The position numbers were made by a program, and so were the translations under genes. 54,180 bases of DNA from Sporosalibacterium faouarense (GTDB lineage Bacteria; Bacillota; Clostridia; Tissierellales; VENL01): contig NZ_JAETGO010000027.1 in assembly GCF_016765695.1 (NCBI RefSeq), forward strand, positions 1 through 54,180, given 5' to 3'. Within the stretch, counting starts at the first letter, position 1; every line of letters begins with the position of its first letter. Positions 25,594 through 35,200 of the stretch are shown piece by piece. Under the pieces are notes generated by a model, which did not search any database, was not told the origin of the DNA, and saw nothing but the letters and a program-made list of their open reading frames with translations.

Positions 25594-27258
25594 ATGACTA
25601 CATATGGTGAAAATAGAAAGTATTATAAAACGATTATTGCAATATTAATCATATCTTTGGTCATTATAGGGATACATATGATGTTTAACTTAAGTGTTCA
25701 GACTCAGACTTTTTCAGAAGAATGGGGAAGAAGTATACAGGTTGGTACTAGTGAAAATAGTTGGAATCCTTTGATAGGGGATCTGGGAGACAAGCTTTTA
25801 ACAACTACTTTTAATAAAGATGGAAGCATAAACTATTTTTTATTAGAAAAAAGTGGGGAAGTAATAAAAAGTGGAAAAGTAGAAGATGAGACAATAAAGG
25901 TTACAAGTAAATGGAATGTAGATTTGGTAGATGATAAATTGTTTTATGTGGAAGGTAAAACATTATATTTAAATCAATTTGAGAGTGAAGCTGGTTTTGG
26001 AAATCCAAAAACTGTCTTTAAAGAAGTTACTAAATTTGATGCTAATAAAATTGGCAATAAATCCGTTATTCAAGCATTTAATAAAGACAAGGTTTATATT
26101 AGTGAGATGATAAACGGAAAGGTCAAGAATATCATAACCCTTGATAACATATGGAATCTATATAAGGTAATTTATAAAGAGATTGATAATAAACAATATA
26201 TTTTCTTAGTAAATAAACCAAACAATAATATGGTGGAAGTATTATATAGTAGTATTGAAAATGGAGAAGCGCAAGAAATAAAAAAATTAGGAGAGAAACA
26301 GCTAGGTACTAATTCTAGTCTTAATGATTTTGAAATAACTGAGCTTAATAACAAATATTATTTACTTTATGAAGCAACTCAAGTTTCTGGTGGAGCTAGA
26401 AGTGTATATGGTGATATAAGAATCATTGATAAAAACACATTAAATGAAGAAAGTAAAAAGTATATAATGCAAGGTGACATTGATTATGTTAGTGAAGTAG
26501 GTGAAGATTTCTTATTACACAAAAATGATTCAAAGGTACAGTTAATAACTACGGGACTGAATCAAAAAAATAAATATGCTGTAAAGCCTGATGTATTTAA
26601 GTTAGAAATTAAAGAGGATGGTAATCTTTCTGAACCGGAATTTCTAAGTAATACTGAGAGCATCTCTATTAAGCCAGCGATTATGGCAACAAATCATGGT
26701 GAATATTTAATATTTTTAGATATTACTTCAGGGACCCAGTATGCTTTAAATGTAAATAGCAATAATGATATTTTCGTAGCAAATGCTCAGAAACTAACAA
26801 AATCTGATTATATCAGTGCATTTTTAAAGGCTATAACAGCCCCAATCTTTGCATTTACATATATAATAATGACAACTGGAATTATAAATATAACATACAT
26901 AGTATTTGCTTTCCTAGGAGTATTTGCTATAATTAAGATGTTAAATATCAGGAAAGAAAAATTAAAGTTAGCTTTATTTATAATAACTTATATCTTAATA
27001 AACTTTATTAGATTTGATAATAATTTTTATTTATCCTCAGCTATAGCAATGATGCCAGATATTTTGACAACCTCTATAGTACCGTATGTAATGCCTATCC
27101 TTATAAATCTAATTACGGGATTGGTTACATATTTATTTTATAAGGAGCGTAAGAAAAGTGAATATTTTCCATATATTATATTTTTTATAGTGTTAGATTT
27201 ATATCTGTCAAATCTAATTTACGTACCATTTAACTTATTTAAGTCATTAGCGCAGTAG
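25594..27258 (+). CDS. Large hypothetical membrane protein with N-terminal extracytoplasmic domain
   Basis: 554 residues from ATG 25594 (SD GGGGGA, 7 bases). One N-terminal helix (about 12-32), then about 380 residues outside the membrane with repeated short beta-strand blocks (for example NYFLLEKSGEVIKSGKVEDE, KVQLITTGLNQ), suggesting a propeller-like fold, then about five membrane helices in the last 145 residues. No catalytic motif and no family recognised. The GDPD gene begins 9 or 12 bases later, so the genes are almost surely co-transcribed. Confidence 0.75.
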   Translation: MTTYGENRKYYKTIIAILIISLVIIGIHMMFNLSVQTQTFSEEWGRSIQVGTSENSWNPLIGDLGDKLLTTTFNKDGSINYFLLEKSGEVIKSGKVEDETIKVTSKWNVDLVDDKLFYVEGKTLYLNQFESEAGFGNPKTVFKEVTKFDANKIGNKSVIQAFNKDKVYISEMINGKVKNIITLDNIWNLYKVIYKEIDNKQYIFLVNKPNNNMVEVLYSSIENGEAQEIKKLGEKQLGTNSSLNDFEITELNNKYYLLYEATQVSGGARSVYGDIRIIDKNTLNEESKKYIMQGDIDYVSEVGEDFLLHKNDSKVQLITTGLNQKNKYAVKPDVFKLEIKEDGNLSEPEFLSNTESISIKPAIMATNHGEYLIFLDITSGTQYALNVNSNNDIFVANAQKLTKSDYISAFLKAITAPIFAFTYIIMTTGIINITYIVFAFLGVFAIIKMLNIRKEKLKLALFIITYILINFIRFDNNFYLSSAIAMMPDILTTSIVPYVMPILINLITGLVTYLFYKERKKSEYFPYIIFFIVLDLYLSNLIYVPFNLFKSLAQ

Positions 27259-27267
27259 GAGATGATA

Positions 27268-28005
27268 ATGATGAAGAAGACTTTTGTTATTGCTCATAGG
27301 GGAGCATCGGGACACGCCCCTGAAAATACTATGATATCCTTTCAGAAAGCAATAGATATGGGGGCCGATGGAATAGAACTAGATGTTCATATAAGTAAGG
27401 ATGACAAGTTAATAGTTTGTCATGATGAAAGAGTAGATAGAACAACTAATGGAATAGGCTTTATAAAGGATCTTACTTTAGATGAGATAAAGAAGTTAGA
27501 TGCTGGATACTGGTATGATAAAAAGTATGCTAATGAGAAGATACCAACCTTAGAAGAGGTTTTGTATTTATTTCAAGGGAAAGATATTCTTATTAATATT
27601 GAGCTGAAAAATGGAATAATTCAATATGACAAAATAGAGGAAAAAGTAATAAGAGTTCTAGAAAAATTTAAATTAATGGATAGAACAATAATATCTTCTT
27701 TTAATCATTATAGTTTAATCAAAATAAAAGAAATAAATAGCAGTATTAAGACAGGAGCATTGTATATGTGTGGCTTAGTAAATCCTTGGGATTATGTAAT
27801 TAGATTAAATATTGATGTCATACACCCAATTTATTTTGCACTTTATCCTGATCTTATAAAAAAATGCAAGGAAAGAAATGTTGAGATTAATACATATACT
27901 GTAAATTGTGATGAAGACATGAAGAAAGTCATAGATTTAGGGGTAAATGGTATTATCACAAATTATCCAGATAAAGCTAAAAAGATATTAGAAGGAATAT
28001 ACTAG
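27268..28005 (+). CDS. Glycerophosphodiester phosphodiesterase
   Basis: Hydrolyses glycerophosphodiesters to glycerol 3-phosphate and an alcohol. Core motifs: IAHRGASGHAPENT (catalytic His and Arg, Glu-Asn), GADGIELDVHISKD (metal ligands), CHDERVDRTTNG (second catalytic His) and a late NTYTVNCDEDM with GVNGIITNYPDKA. No signal peptide, so cytoplasmic. 245 residues from ATG 27268; the adjacent ATG at 27271 is equally usable. It sits between a membrane protein and a DUF4438 protein. Confidence 0.93.
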   Translation: MMKKTFVIAHRGASGHAPENTMISFQKAIDMGADGIELDVHISKDDKLIVCHDERVDRTTNGIGFIKDLTLDEIKKLDAGYWYDKKYANEKIPTLEEVLYLFQGKDILINIELKNGIIQYDKIEEKVIRVLEKFKLMDRTIISSFNHYSLIKIKEINSSIKTGALYMCGLVNPWDYVIRLNIDVIHPIYFALYPDLIKKCKERNVEINTYTVNCDEDMKKVIDLGVNGIITNYPDKAKKILEGIY

Positions 28006-28017
28006 AGGAGGTATGAT

Positions 28018-28881
28018 ATGATGAAAACTAATAAAGATAAATTAGTGAAGCAATCAGTTCAAGGCAAGGTACATCATCCCATGGCTCTTAATCCTTATAG
28101 ATTAAGTCATGAAGGAGAGTCTATGGCCTTACCTGCAACGGGAGGAATTACTTATAATGTTAAGATAGGTGATTCAGCGATGGATTGGGTAGGTGACCAT
28201 GTAGAGCCAGGAGTGAGTATAAAAAATAGTGATAAATATGCAAATGGAGGGTTAAATCTTTTATCTTGTATTGGAAATGAAGCTAGGATCGTCACAGGGG
28301 ATGCTAAAGGTGCAAAAGGTTTTGTTACAGGTACTCATGGTGGAATCGAACATGTACTGGTTTATTTTTCTGAAGAAGATTTAGAGAAAATGACTACGGA
28401 TGATAAGATACTTATTAAGTCTTGGGGACAAGGAATGAAACTATTGGATTATCCAGACATAAAGGTTATGAATATTGATCCAGAGTTGTTCTCAAAGCTG
28501 GGAATTGAAGATTTAGATGGGAAAATAAGTGTTCCTGTAGTGGCAGAGGTACCTCCATACCTTATGGGATCAGGAATTGGTTCTTCAAGTAGTTATAATG
28601 GAGACTATGATATAATGACTGCTGATAAAGAAGAAGTCAAAAAGTGGGGGTTAGATAAATTAAGATTTGGAGATTTGGTGTTATTGAGAGATTGTGATAA
28701 TAGTTATGGTAGAGGATATCTGAAAGGTGCAATAAGTATAGGTGTTGTAATACATAGTGATTGTATTAAAATGGGTCATGGGCCTGGCATAACTACTATT
28801 TTAACCTGTAAAGAAAATAAGATTATAGGAAAAGTGTCTAAGTCTGCTAATATTGCAAATTATATGGGTGTAAATGGATAA
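28018..28881 (+). CDS. DUF4438 family protein
   Basis: 287 residues. The block LLSCIGNEARIVTGDAKGAK, TGTHGGIEHVLVYF and later RGYLKGAISIGVVIHSDC fits the DUF4438 family, which has solved structures but no established reaction. Conserved Gly, His and Asp residues suggest a small-molecule or metal site. ATG with SD GAGGAGG, 12 bases after the GDPD gene; the three genes form a likely operon ending in a terminator. Confidence 0.75.
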   Translation: MMKTNKDKLVKQSVQGKVHHPMALNPYRLSHEGESMALPATGGITYNVKIGDSAMDWVGDHVEPGVSIKNSDKYANGGLNLLSCIGNEARIVTGDAKGAKGFVTGTHGGIEHVLVYFSEEDLEKMTTDDKILIKSWGQGMKLLDYPDIKVMNIDPELFSKLGIEDLDGKISVPVVAEVPPYLMGSGIGSSSSYNGDYDIMTADKEEVKKWGLDKLRFGDLVLLRDCDNSYGRGYLKGAISIGVVIHSDCIKMGHGPGITTILTCKENKIIGKVSKSANIANYMGVNG

Positions 28882-28899
28882 CCATAGAAGTATACTTTT

Positions 28900-28937
28900 A
28901 ATCCAGGTGGTTAAAATTTAACTGTCTGGATTTTTTT
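28900..28937 (+). terminator. Terminator of the three-gene cluster
   Basis: AATCCAG (28900-28906) pairs with CTGGATT (28926-28932) with inner TTAAA/TTTAA pairing; a T7 run follows. Confidence 0.85.
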
Positions 28938-29027
28938 CTTTATTTGATATATAATGATTTATTATGTTTTATAATTTATAAATAGGGAATATATGTGTAA
29001 ACTAGATTATTAAGGTAGGAGAATATT

Positions 29028-29918
29028 ATGAAAAAGATAAGAGTAATATATAATCCATCTTCAGGAACTCAGACTATTCAACGTAGACTAGATTTGATAT
29101 GCAAAATACTACTAGATAATGGATACATATTAGGTAAATTTGCAACAGAAAAGAAATATGATGCAATGAATGAAACCATAAGGACATGCAAGGAAGACTG
29201 GGATATAATTGTCGCTTGTGGAGGAGATGGAACAATTAATGAAGTAGCTAGTGGTATAGCTAAGAGTGAGAGAAAGATTCCGGTTGCTATATTAGCAGCT
29301 GGGACAGTAAATGACTTCGCAAATTCTTTAGGATTACCTAAAGATGCTAAAGAGTTTTGCAACATGATAATGAATGGGAAAACACTTGATGCTGATCTTG
29401 GAAAAATTAATGATAGCTATTTTGTTAATGTGGCTGCTGGAGGTCTGTTGACTAACATTGCCCATCAGGTTCCTAGTGAAGTGAAAACAGTTCTAGGAAG
29501 GATGGCATATTATATGGAAGGGTTAAAGGAAATACCGAGGCAAATGTTTAATGCATTTAAGGTAAATATTGAAAGTGAAGAATACTCCATAATGGGTGAA
29601 GAGATAGCTTTGTTTTTAATATCTAATAGCTCTTATATTGGCGGATTTAAAAAGCTAGCTCCGAAGGCAGATATAATGGATGGTAAACTTGATACTATCA
29701 TTATTAGAAAATCTGAAATTCAAGATATTATTACTATATTAATAGACTTAATAAAAGGCGAGCACATAAATCATCCAAAAGTTAAATATTTTAGGACTGA
29801 AAAGATTACTATTGATTGTGATAATCCAATAGATGTAGATATAGATGGAGAATATGGTGGTGAATTACCTGCAACTTTTAAAGTAGTACCAGGTTGTTTT
29901 AAAATATTTATAAAATAA
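29028..29918 (+). CDS. Diacylglycerol/lipid kinase (DagK/YegS family)
   Basis: 296 residues. Nucleotide-binding signature ACGGDGTINEVASGI (about 63-78) and AAGTVNDFANSLGLP are intact; the C-terminal half is the beta-sandwich lipid domain (YIGGFKKLAPKADIMDGKLD). Members phosphorylate diacylglycerol or related lipids at the membrane to recycle them to phosphatidate. ATG with SD TAGGAG. Monocistronic. Confidence 0.9.
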   Translation: MKKIRVIYNPSSGTQTIQRRLDLICKILLDNGYILGKFATEKKYDAMNETIRTCKEDWDIIVACGGDGTINEVASGIAKSERKIPVAILAAGTVNDFANSLGLPKDAKEFCNMIMNGKTLDADLGKINDSYFVNVAAGGLLTNIAHQVPSEVKTVLGRMAYYMEGLKEIPRQMFNAFKVNIESEEYSIMGEEIALFLISNSSYIGGFKKLAPKADIMDGKLDTIIIRKSEIQDIITILIDLIKGEHINHPKVKYFRTEKITIDCDNPIDVDIDGEYGGELPATFKVVPGCFKIFIK

Positions 29919-29920
29919 AC

Positions 29921-29944
29921 AAGGAGCCATTAGGCTCCTTTGTC
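29921..29944. terminator. Bidirectional terminator
   Basis: AAGGAGCC (29921-29928) and GGCTCCTT (29933-29940), with T-rich sequence on both sides. The loop holds the bactofilin stop codon. Confidence 0.88.
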
Positions 29945-30358
29945 AGCTTTTTGCGATTTCTTTTCAGATGAAGGGTTTTTATCTCCTTTATTTAAAGAAT
30001 TTGAGCTTTTCCCATCAATTTGCATTTTACATTTTCCTTCAAAAACTGCATTTTCATCTACAATGAAAGATTTAACCTTAATATCACCATTAATATGTCC
30101 GGCGTTTGTTAGATGTAATTGTTCTTTACAATCTATATTTCCTTCAACAGTACCAGAAATAACAATATTATTGCAGATAATATTACCTTTAACTACACCT
30201 TTATTTCCTATAATTATACTACCCTCAATTACTAAATCACCTACAAGTTCGCCATCAAGCCTTACAGTACCTTTAGCTTCAATTTTACCTTCTAATTTAG
30301 TATTTTGACCTATTAGTGTATCCATTTTATTAGATACCTTTGAACCTTTTCCTAGCAT
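29930..30358 (-). CDS. Bactofilin-family cytoskeletal protein
   Basis: 142 residues. The central region (about 15-105) is a run of short beta strands typical of the bactofilin right-handed beta-helix (TKLEGKIEAKGTVRLDGEL, GSIIIGNKGVVKGNIICNN, SGTVEGNIDCKEQLHLTNAG). Flexible charged tails flank it. Bactofilins self-assemble into nucleotide-free filaments at the membrane and place wall enzymes. SD GAGGAGG and ATG. It begins 22 bases after the M23 endopeptidase gene; this pairing is a well-known genomic partnership. Confidence 0.92.
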   Translation of the reverse strand: MLGKGSKVSNKMDTLIGQNTKLEGKIEAKGTVRLDGELVGDLVIEGSIIIGNKGVVKGNIICNNIVISGTVEGNIDCKEQLHLTNAGHINGDIKVKSFIVDENAVFEGKCKMQIDGKSSNSLNKGDKNPSSEKKSQKADKGA

Positions 30359-30380
30359 TTTATTACCTCCTCATCAGATG

Positions 30381-31385
30381 TTAATCATCATTGTTTAAAA
30401 CAGTTAATGGATTTACTGGATCTCCATGATACCTGACTTCAAAATGAAGGTGGGGTCCAGTACTTCTTCCTGTACTACCCATCTCAGATATTACTTGTCC
30501 CTTTTTAATTCTGTCGCCAACCTTAACTAAGAGCTTCCTATTATGAGCATATATCGACTCATATCCATAGCCATGTTTAACAACAATAACATATCCATAG
30601 CTACCATTATATCCTGCAAATGTTACAACTCCACTTCCAGCGGCTTTAACCTTTGTCCCATACCAGTTGGCGATATCAATCCCTGAGTGGAAATCTGTAC
30701 CACCAGTGAAGGGATCTTTTCTATAACCAAAAGGAGAAGTAATACTTCCCTTAGTTGGCTCTAAGTTAGGTTTAGCCTCTAAATAATCAAGTCTTTGTTC
30801 AACATCTTCAATTAGAACATTAAGATCTGTTTGACTTTTTTCTAACATTTGAGATATTGAGTTTATTTGTATTTGGGTGCTAGGTATATCCTCTAACTTT
30901 AGCGAATCCTTTCTTAGGATAGGAATAGTACCTCTAGTAATAGAAGTAGAGCTTTTTAATTTTGCATCTGTATTTTTTGATTCCGTAGACGAATCATTAC
31001 TTTCCTTCGATTCTTCCTTAGGTTGTCCATCAAGACCAACTAGACTTTTTACAGTTTGCTGTAACTCTGATATTGATTCTAATTCGTCATTAAATTCAGA
31101 GATAGTAGCTTCTAAGACCTTGATTTCTTCTTTCTGATTTGTAGTGATATTCGTTAGAGTATCCAGCCTCTTTGATTTAACAATATAGTCATCTTGTAAA
31201 TCACTAAAAGAGGTATACAGATCCCAAATAAAATAGCTTGAGGAGGATATGGTTATAATAATAAGTAATATCAGAAGCTTTGGTATCCACGATGCCACAT
31301 TAAATTGCTTAACATCATTAGATTGGGGAACTATTAATAGTGAAAATGATTTTGATTTTTTAGACCTAGTGTTTTTTGAATTCAC
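30381..31385 (-). CDS. Membrane-anchored M23 endopeptidase partnered with bactofilin
   Basis: 334 residues: basic cytoplasmic N-terminus, one helix (PKLLILLIIITISSSSYFI, about 30-50), coiled coil (about 60-105), Ser-rich linker, then the LytM/M23 domain. Zinc ligands are in FHSGIDIANW and HLHFEVR, preceded by SPFGYRKDPFTGG. Cuts peptide cross-links of peptidoglycan. GTG start. All zinc-binding residues are present, so it is probably active, unlike some M23 scaffolds. Likely positioned by the bactofilin encoded next in the operon. Confidence 0.92.
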   Translation of the reverse strand: MNSKNTRSKKSKSFSLLIVPQSNDVKQFNVASWIPKLLILLIIITISSSSYFIWDLYTSFSDLQDDYIVKSKRLDTLTNITTNQKEEIKVLEATISEFNDELESISELQQTVKSLVGLDGQPKEESKESNDSSTESKNTDAKLKSSTSITRGTIPILRKDSLKLEDIPSTQIQINSISQMLEKSQTDLNVLIEDVEQRLDYLEAKPNLEPTKGSITSPFGYRKDPFTGGTDFHSGIDIANWYGTKVKAAGSGVVTFAGYNGSYGYVIVVKHGYGYESIYAHNRKLLVKVGDRIKKGQVISEMGSTGRSTGPHLHFEVRYHGDPVNPLTVLNNDD

Positions 31386-31612
31386 GCTGCTCCCACCTTT
31401 TACAAAAATTCTTCTTCGTAGAAATAATATTCTATAAAAGAAATCGAAAACCTTCTTTTATTGACAAAAATATGTGTACAAGTTCAATAATATGACCAGA
31501 GTACTATTTTTAAAATAATAATTTTCATAGAGTGGAAACTTAGAAGTGTTGCTAAGAAGTAAATAAAATGATAATATATTTAGTATACCGAAGTAAAATG
31601 GAGGTTCGAAAA

Positions 31613-32074
31613 TTGAAAAATATAGATGTTGGAGAAAGTGTAATCGGCATAGAGAGGTACTTAAGAAAGACTGATCATATTATAAGAAAAAAAGGAAGGG
31701 AAATACTGAAAGACTTTAATATAACGGGTCCGCAATTTATCGCATTGCAATGGCTAATAAGTGATGGAGACTTGACTATTGGAGAACTGAGTCAGAAGAT
31801 GAAATTAGCATGCAGTACCATAACAGATTTAATTGATAGAATGGAGAAAAACGAATTGGTCGTAAGAACCAAGGATAAGAAAGATAAAAGGGTCGTAAGA
31901 ATACAAGTTCTAAAGAAGGGACACGATGTAGTCGATAAGGTTCTAGATAAAAGAAGACTTTTCTTATCTGACAAGCTAAGAAATTTTAAAGAAGAGGATA
32001 AGACCTTTTTAATGAAAAGTCTAGAGTCTTTGTATTTAGCTATGAAAGGTGACAACCAAACAGAAGAGGAATAG
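31613..32074 (+). CDS. MarR-family transcriptional regulator
   Basis: 153 residues. The winged helix spans about 35-105 with LTIGELSQKMKLACSTITDL as recognition region and the wing RTKDKKDKRVVRIQVL. Flanking helices form the dimer. The TTG at 31613 is preferred: SD ATGGAGGT lies 7 bases upstream, while upstream in-frame ATGs lie in or before that SD. A consensus TTGACA is at 31461-31466. It is divergent from the M23-bactofilin pair and followed by the giant signalling gene; its target is unknown. Confidence 0.9.
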   Translation: MKNIDVGESVIGIERYLRKTDHIIRKKGREILKDFNITGPQFIALQWLISDGDLTIGELSQKMKLACSTITDLIDRMEKNELVVRTKDKKDKRVVRIQVLKKGHDVVDKVLDKRRLFLSDKLRNFKEEDKTFLMKSLESLYLAMKGDNQTEEE

Positions 32075-32079
32075 ATTAT

Positions 32080-32170
32080 TAACCTAAGTTTACTATTATT
32101 CATGTTTTTATTTGTAATGGTATTATACCAGCTATCAATTATAGTATGAATATAAGTACACTTAGGTTTT
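32080..32170 (+). other. Long imperfect hairpin downstream of the MarR gene
   Basis: AACCTAAGT (32080-32088) pairs with ACTTAGGTT (32159-32167), continued by ACT/AGT and TATTCAT/ATGAATA inner pairs and a GGTATTATACC hairpin in the loop. TTTTT closes it. It may be an unusual terminator or a structured RNA end. Confidence 0.45.
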
Positions 32171-32231
32171 TAGTATTTATCAACAAATTTACATATTTTT
32201 TCTTCAGAAGCTTATTATAAATTACTATTTA

Positions 32232-32240
32232 TGGTATAAT
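32232..32240 (+). promoter_or_regulatory. Extended -10 promoter for the giant signalling gene
   Basis: TGGTATAAT (TG-n-TATAAT) about 50 bases before the ATG; the -35 region is weak. Confidence 0.5.
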
Positions 32241-32290
32241 TTAGAGATGAGCAATATTAAAGTTTATTTTTTTTGAAGGAAGTGTTAAAC

Positions 32291-35200
32291 ATGCAATTAC
32301 TGAACAATAGATACAAAATTGAAGGTATTCATGTAGAAGAGACTAATGGTACTGTCTATAAGGTTATTGACTTATGGAGTGGCAATAAAAAAATATTACT
32401 AAAAATTTGTGAGAAAAATTTAGCTAATAAAAAGATTTTTGATTTTTTTTGTAATAGCTTTTTAAATCTTACAAATATAAAAAATAAATATCTTCTACAA
32501 AACGGCAAATTTGATATATTAAGTGTAGTTGATAATAAAAAGACTACTAGAAATCAATTCTATTACACTAAGGAATACGCCGATGGAAGTACCTTAATTA
32601 ATAGTTCTGGCAGCCTGTCCTTCGAAGAAATTTTAGATATTACAAGGCAAATATGTGATTTAGTTGACTATTTTCAGTTTAGAGGAATAACATATGACTT
32701 TTTGAATCCAAACAATATTTATTGTATAAGACAAAGTGACAATATCAATATTAAGGTCAAAGATATTGCATCTATTTACGAATTGAAAATAAGAGATGAG
32801 TATGGAGAAAATAGTCGTTCATTTATAGCTCCAGAGTTTTTTATGGGTAAAGAAAAGGAAAATTTACGAAGTGATATTTATTCCATAGGTATGATTCTTA
32901 GCTTTCTTTTAGATAGATTTATTAAGGAAAATCCTGACGAGATAATGAAAAAGGAACATAGTATAAGAATTATAAAAGATTTGATAAATAGGATGACCAG
33001 TAAAGATAGTAATAGTAGAGAAGCAAACTTGAGACTTATTATTGAGTCTATAAATAGCATTTCGCAAACCAATTATAATTTAGACTTTAAAAATGAAAGA
33101 AATCACTTGAATTTTTCTACTGAAATAATTGGAAGGGAAAAAGAGCTTAATGAAGTATTTAAAATAGATGAAGAATTTGAAAACAGAGTATATGAAAAAA
33201 AAGTTTTTTCGATACATGGTGAAGAAGGAGTTGGAAAAACTAGATTATTGAAAGAATTAGATTTCTTGTTAAGAATGAAGGGAAGATCTGTTTACTATAC
33301 AACAGTTACTGATGGCAATACAAGTCAGTTAGGTCCAATAAAGAAGATACTCAGACAGATGATTAAAAACTGTGATAGTGATTTAATTGATAAATATGGC
33401 TGTGAGCTAGTTAAGATAATACCAGAATTAAGTGCTGTTAATGATATTGCTCCTTCTTCAGCCTTAAGTGGAGAGCGTGAGATGCTAAGATTATATGATA
33501 GGATATCTAATTTTATCGTAGACTTTATTAAGGGTAGACCGACTTATATCATTCTTGATGAATTTCATAATAGTGATATTGATACTTTGAGACTGATCAA
33601 TTATTTCATTAGGAACAAGGTGAATTCCTCACTATTGTTTATCATTTCATATAATGAAGCATTGATAGAAAATGATAAAGAGCTAGATAGCATTATAAAT
33701 AAATGGTCTAGCTACCATAAGGTTGAAGAGATTGACCTATTGAAATTTAATCTTCAAGAAACAGCACTTATGATTAAAAATATTTTAGGTCTTAGAAACA
33801 TGCCTGTGAAATTAGGCGCTAGACTTATGAATGAAACAGCAGGCAATCCTAGACATATTGAAGAGGTTATAAAGAATTTCCATGCAACAGGAGAGCTTTT
33901 TATAGATGAAATAGGTAATTGGGATTTAAAAACAGAAATATATTCTAATATATACATTCCATCTAACATTAATGAGGCTATAAAAAGACAAATAGATTTA
34001 TTAGAAAATGAAATGTATGAAGTAGCTAAAATTATTTCACTATTCAGAACTTCAGTTTCTAAGGGAATATTATCAAATATCTTAGGTTTGGATATTGAAG
34101 ACCTTGATAACATTATTGATAAGCTTCTAGCAATTAAGATAATTGATGAAAAAGTTGAAGACTGGGGTTATACCTATGATTTTTATAATCTTCAAACTAA
34201 GAAATATATTTATCATAGAATAGAGAAAAAAGAGAAGCAAGAGTTACATGAATTAATTTCTGAAGTTCTTGAAGATGTTTATAGTGATGGGAAAAGAAGA
34301 AATATTGACGAATTAGTATATCATTTGACCTTATCGAACCAAACGGAAAAGGCAATAAGGTATACAGTTGATTTAGCAAAAAGGATGGAAGGCTTTGTTG
34401 GAAATGTTCAAGCCATATCTCTATGGCAAAAAGCAGATGAGCTATTAAAGGATAGAATAGATATAAATAAGCTAGAAGTTCTAGTAAACTTGGGTAGATT
34501 GTATTCTTTCCAAGGACTTAATGATAAGGCTTTAGATCAGCTTTTTAAGGCTCTTGAAGGAGCAATATTATTAGGTGAGGAGAGGTTTATTGTTATTGCT
34601 AGAAATTCCATTGCTGATATATATCTTTGGAGAAATGCACTGGTAGAGGCAGAAGAACATATAAGTCAGGCGCAGGATTTAGCAAAAAGAGTTAATTATG
34701 TTGAGGGATATATCGAAGGTGCAAGATTAATGAATAAGCTTTACTTCCAGAAAAATGAATATAGTAAAATTTTAAATACAACTAATAAATATATAGATAC
34801 TGCGAAACAGGAAAAGCTTTATACACATGTAGCCCATTTCTATAATCATTTAGGGGTTTATTATATGTTCCATTATAATATTGAAAAAGCAAGGAAATGT
34901 TTTGCATCAAGTATAGAGTATTTCAATAAAGCTCAGGATTTCATTGAATCAACAAAAGCTATAAATAACATAGGAGTAATTTATGCAGATCATTATGATG
35001 ATTTAGATAAGTCAATGGAATACTTTGAAAAAGGGCTAAATGTTAGTCAAAAGTATAATTCATTTGAAAATGAAATAGTATTTTTTATTAATATTGGAGA
35101 AACGTATATACAGTTAAATCAATATGAAAAAGCGAAAGAATATATAAATTCTGCTAGGAAACTAGCTACAGAAATTCAGGATGAGATAGACTTATTCTTA

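Noticed and set aside
25547-25594. 15-codon leader peptide whose stop overlaps the next start
   Set aside because: The nearest SD-like site is more than 20 bases upstream; probably chance.
29940-30308. Plus-strand 122-residue frame
   Set aside because: Antisense shadow of the bactofilin gene, which has a clear family match and SD.
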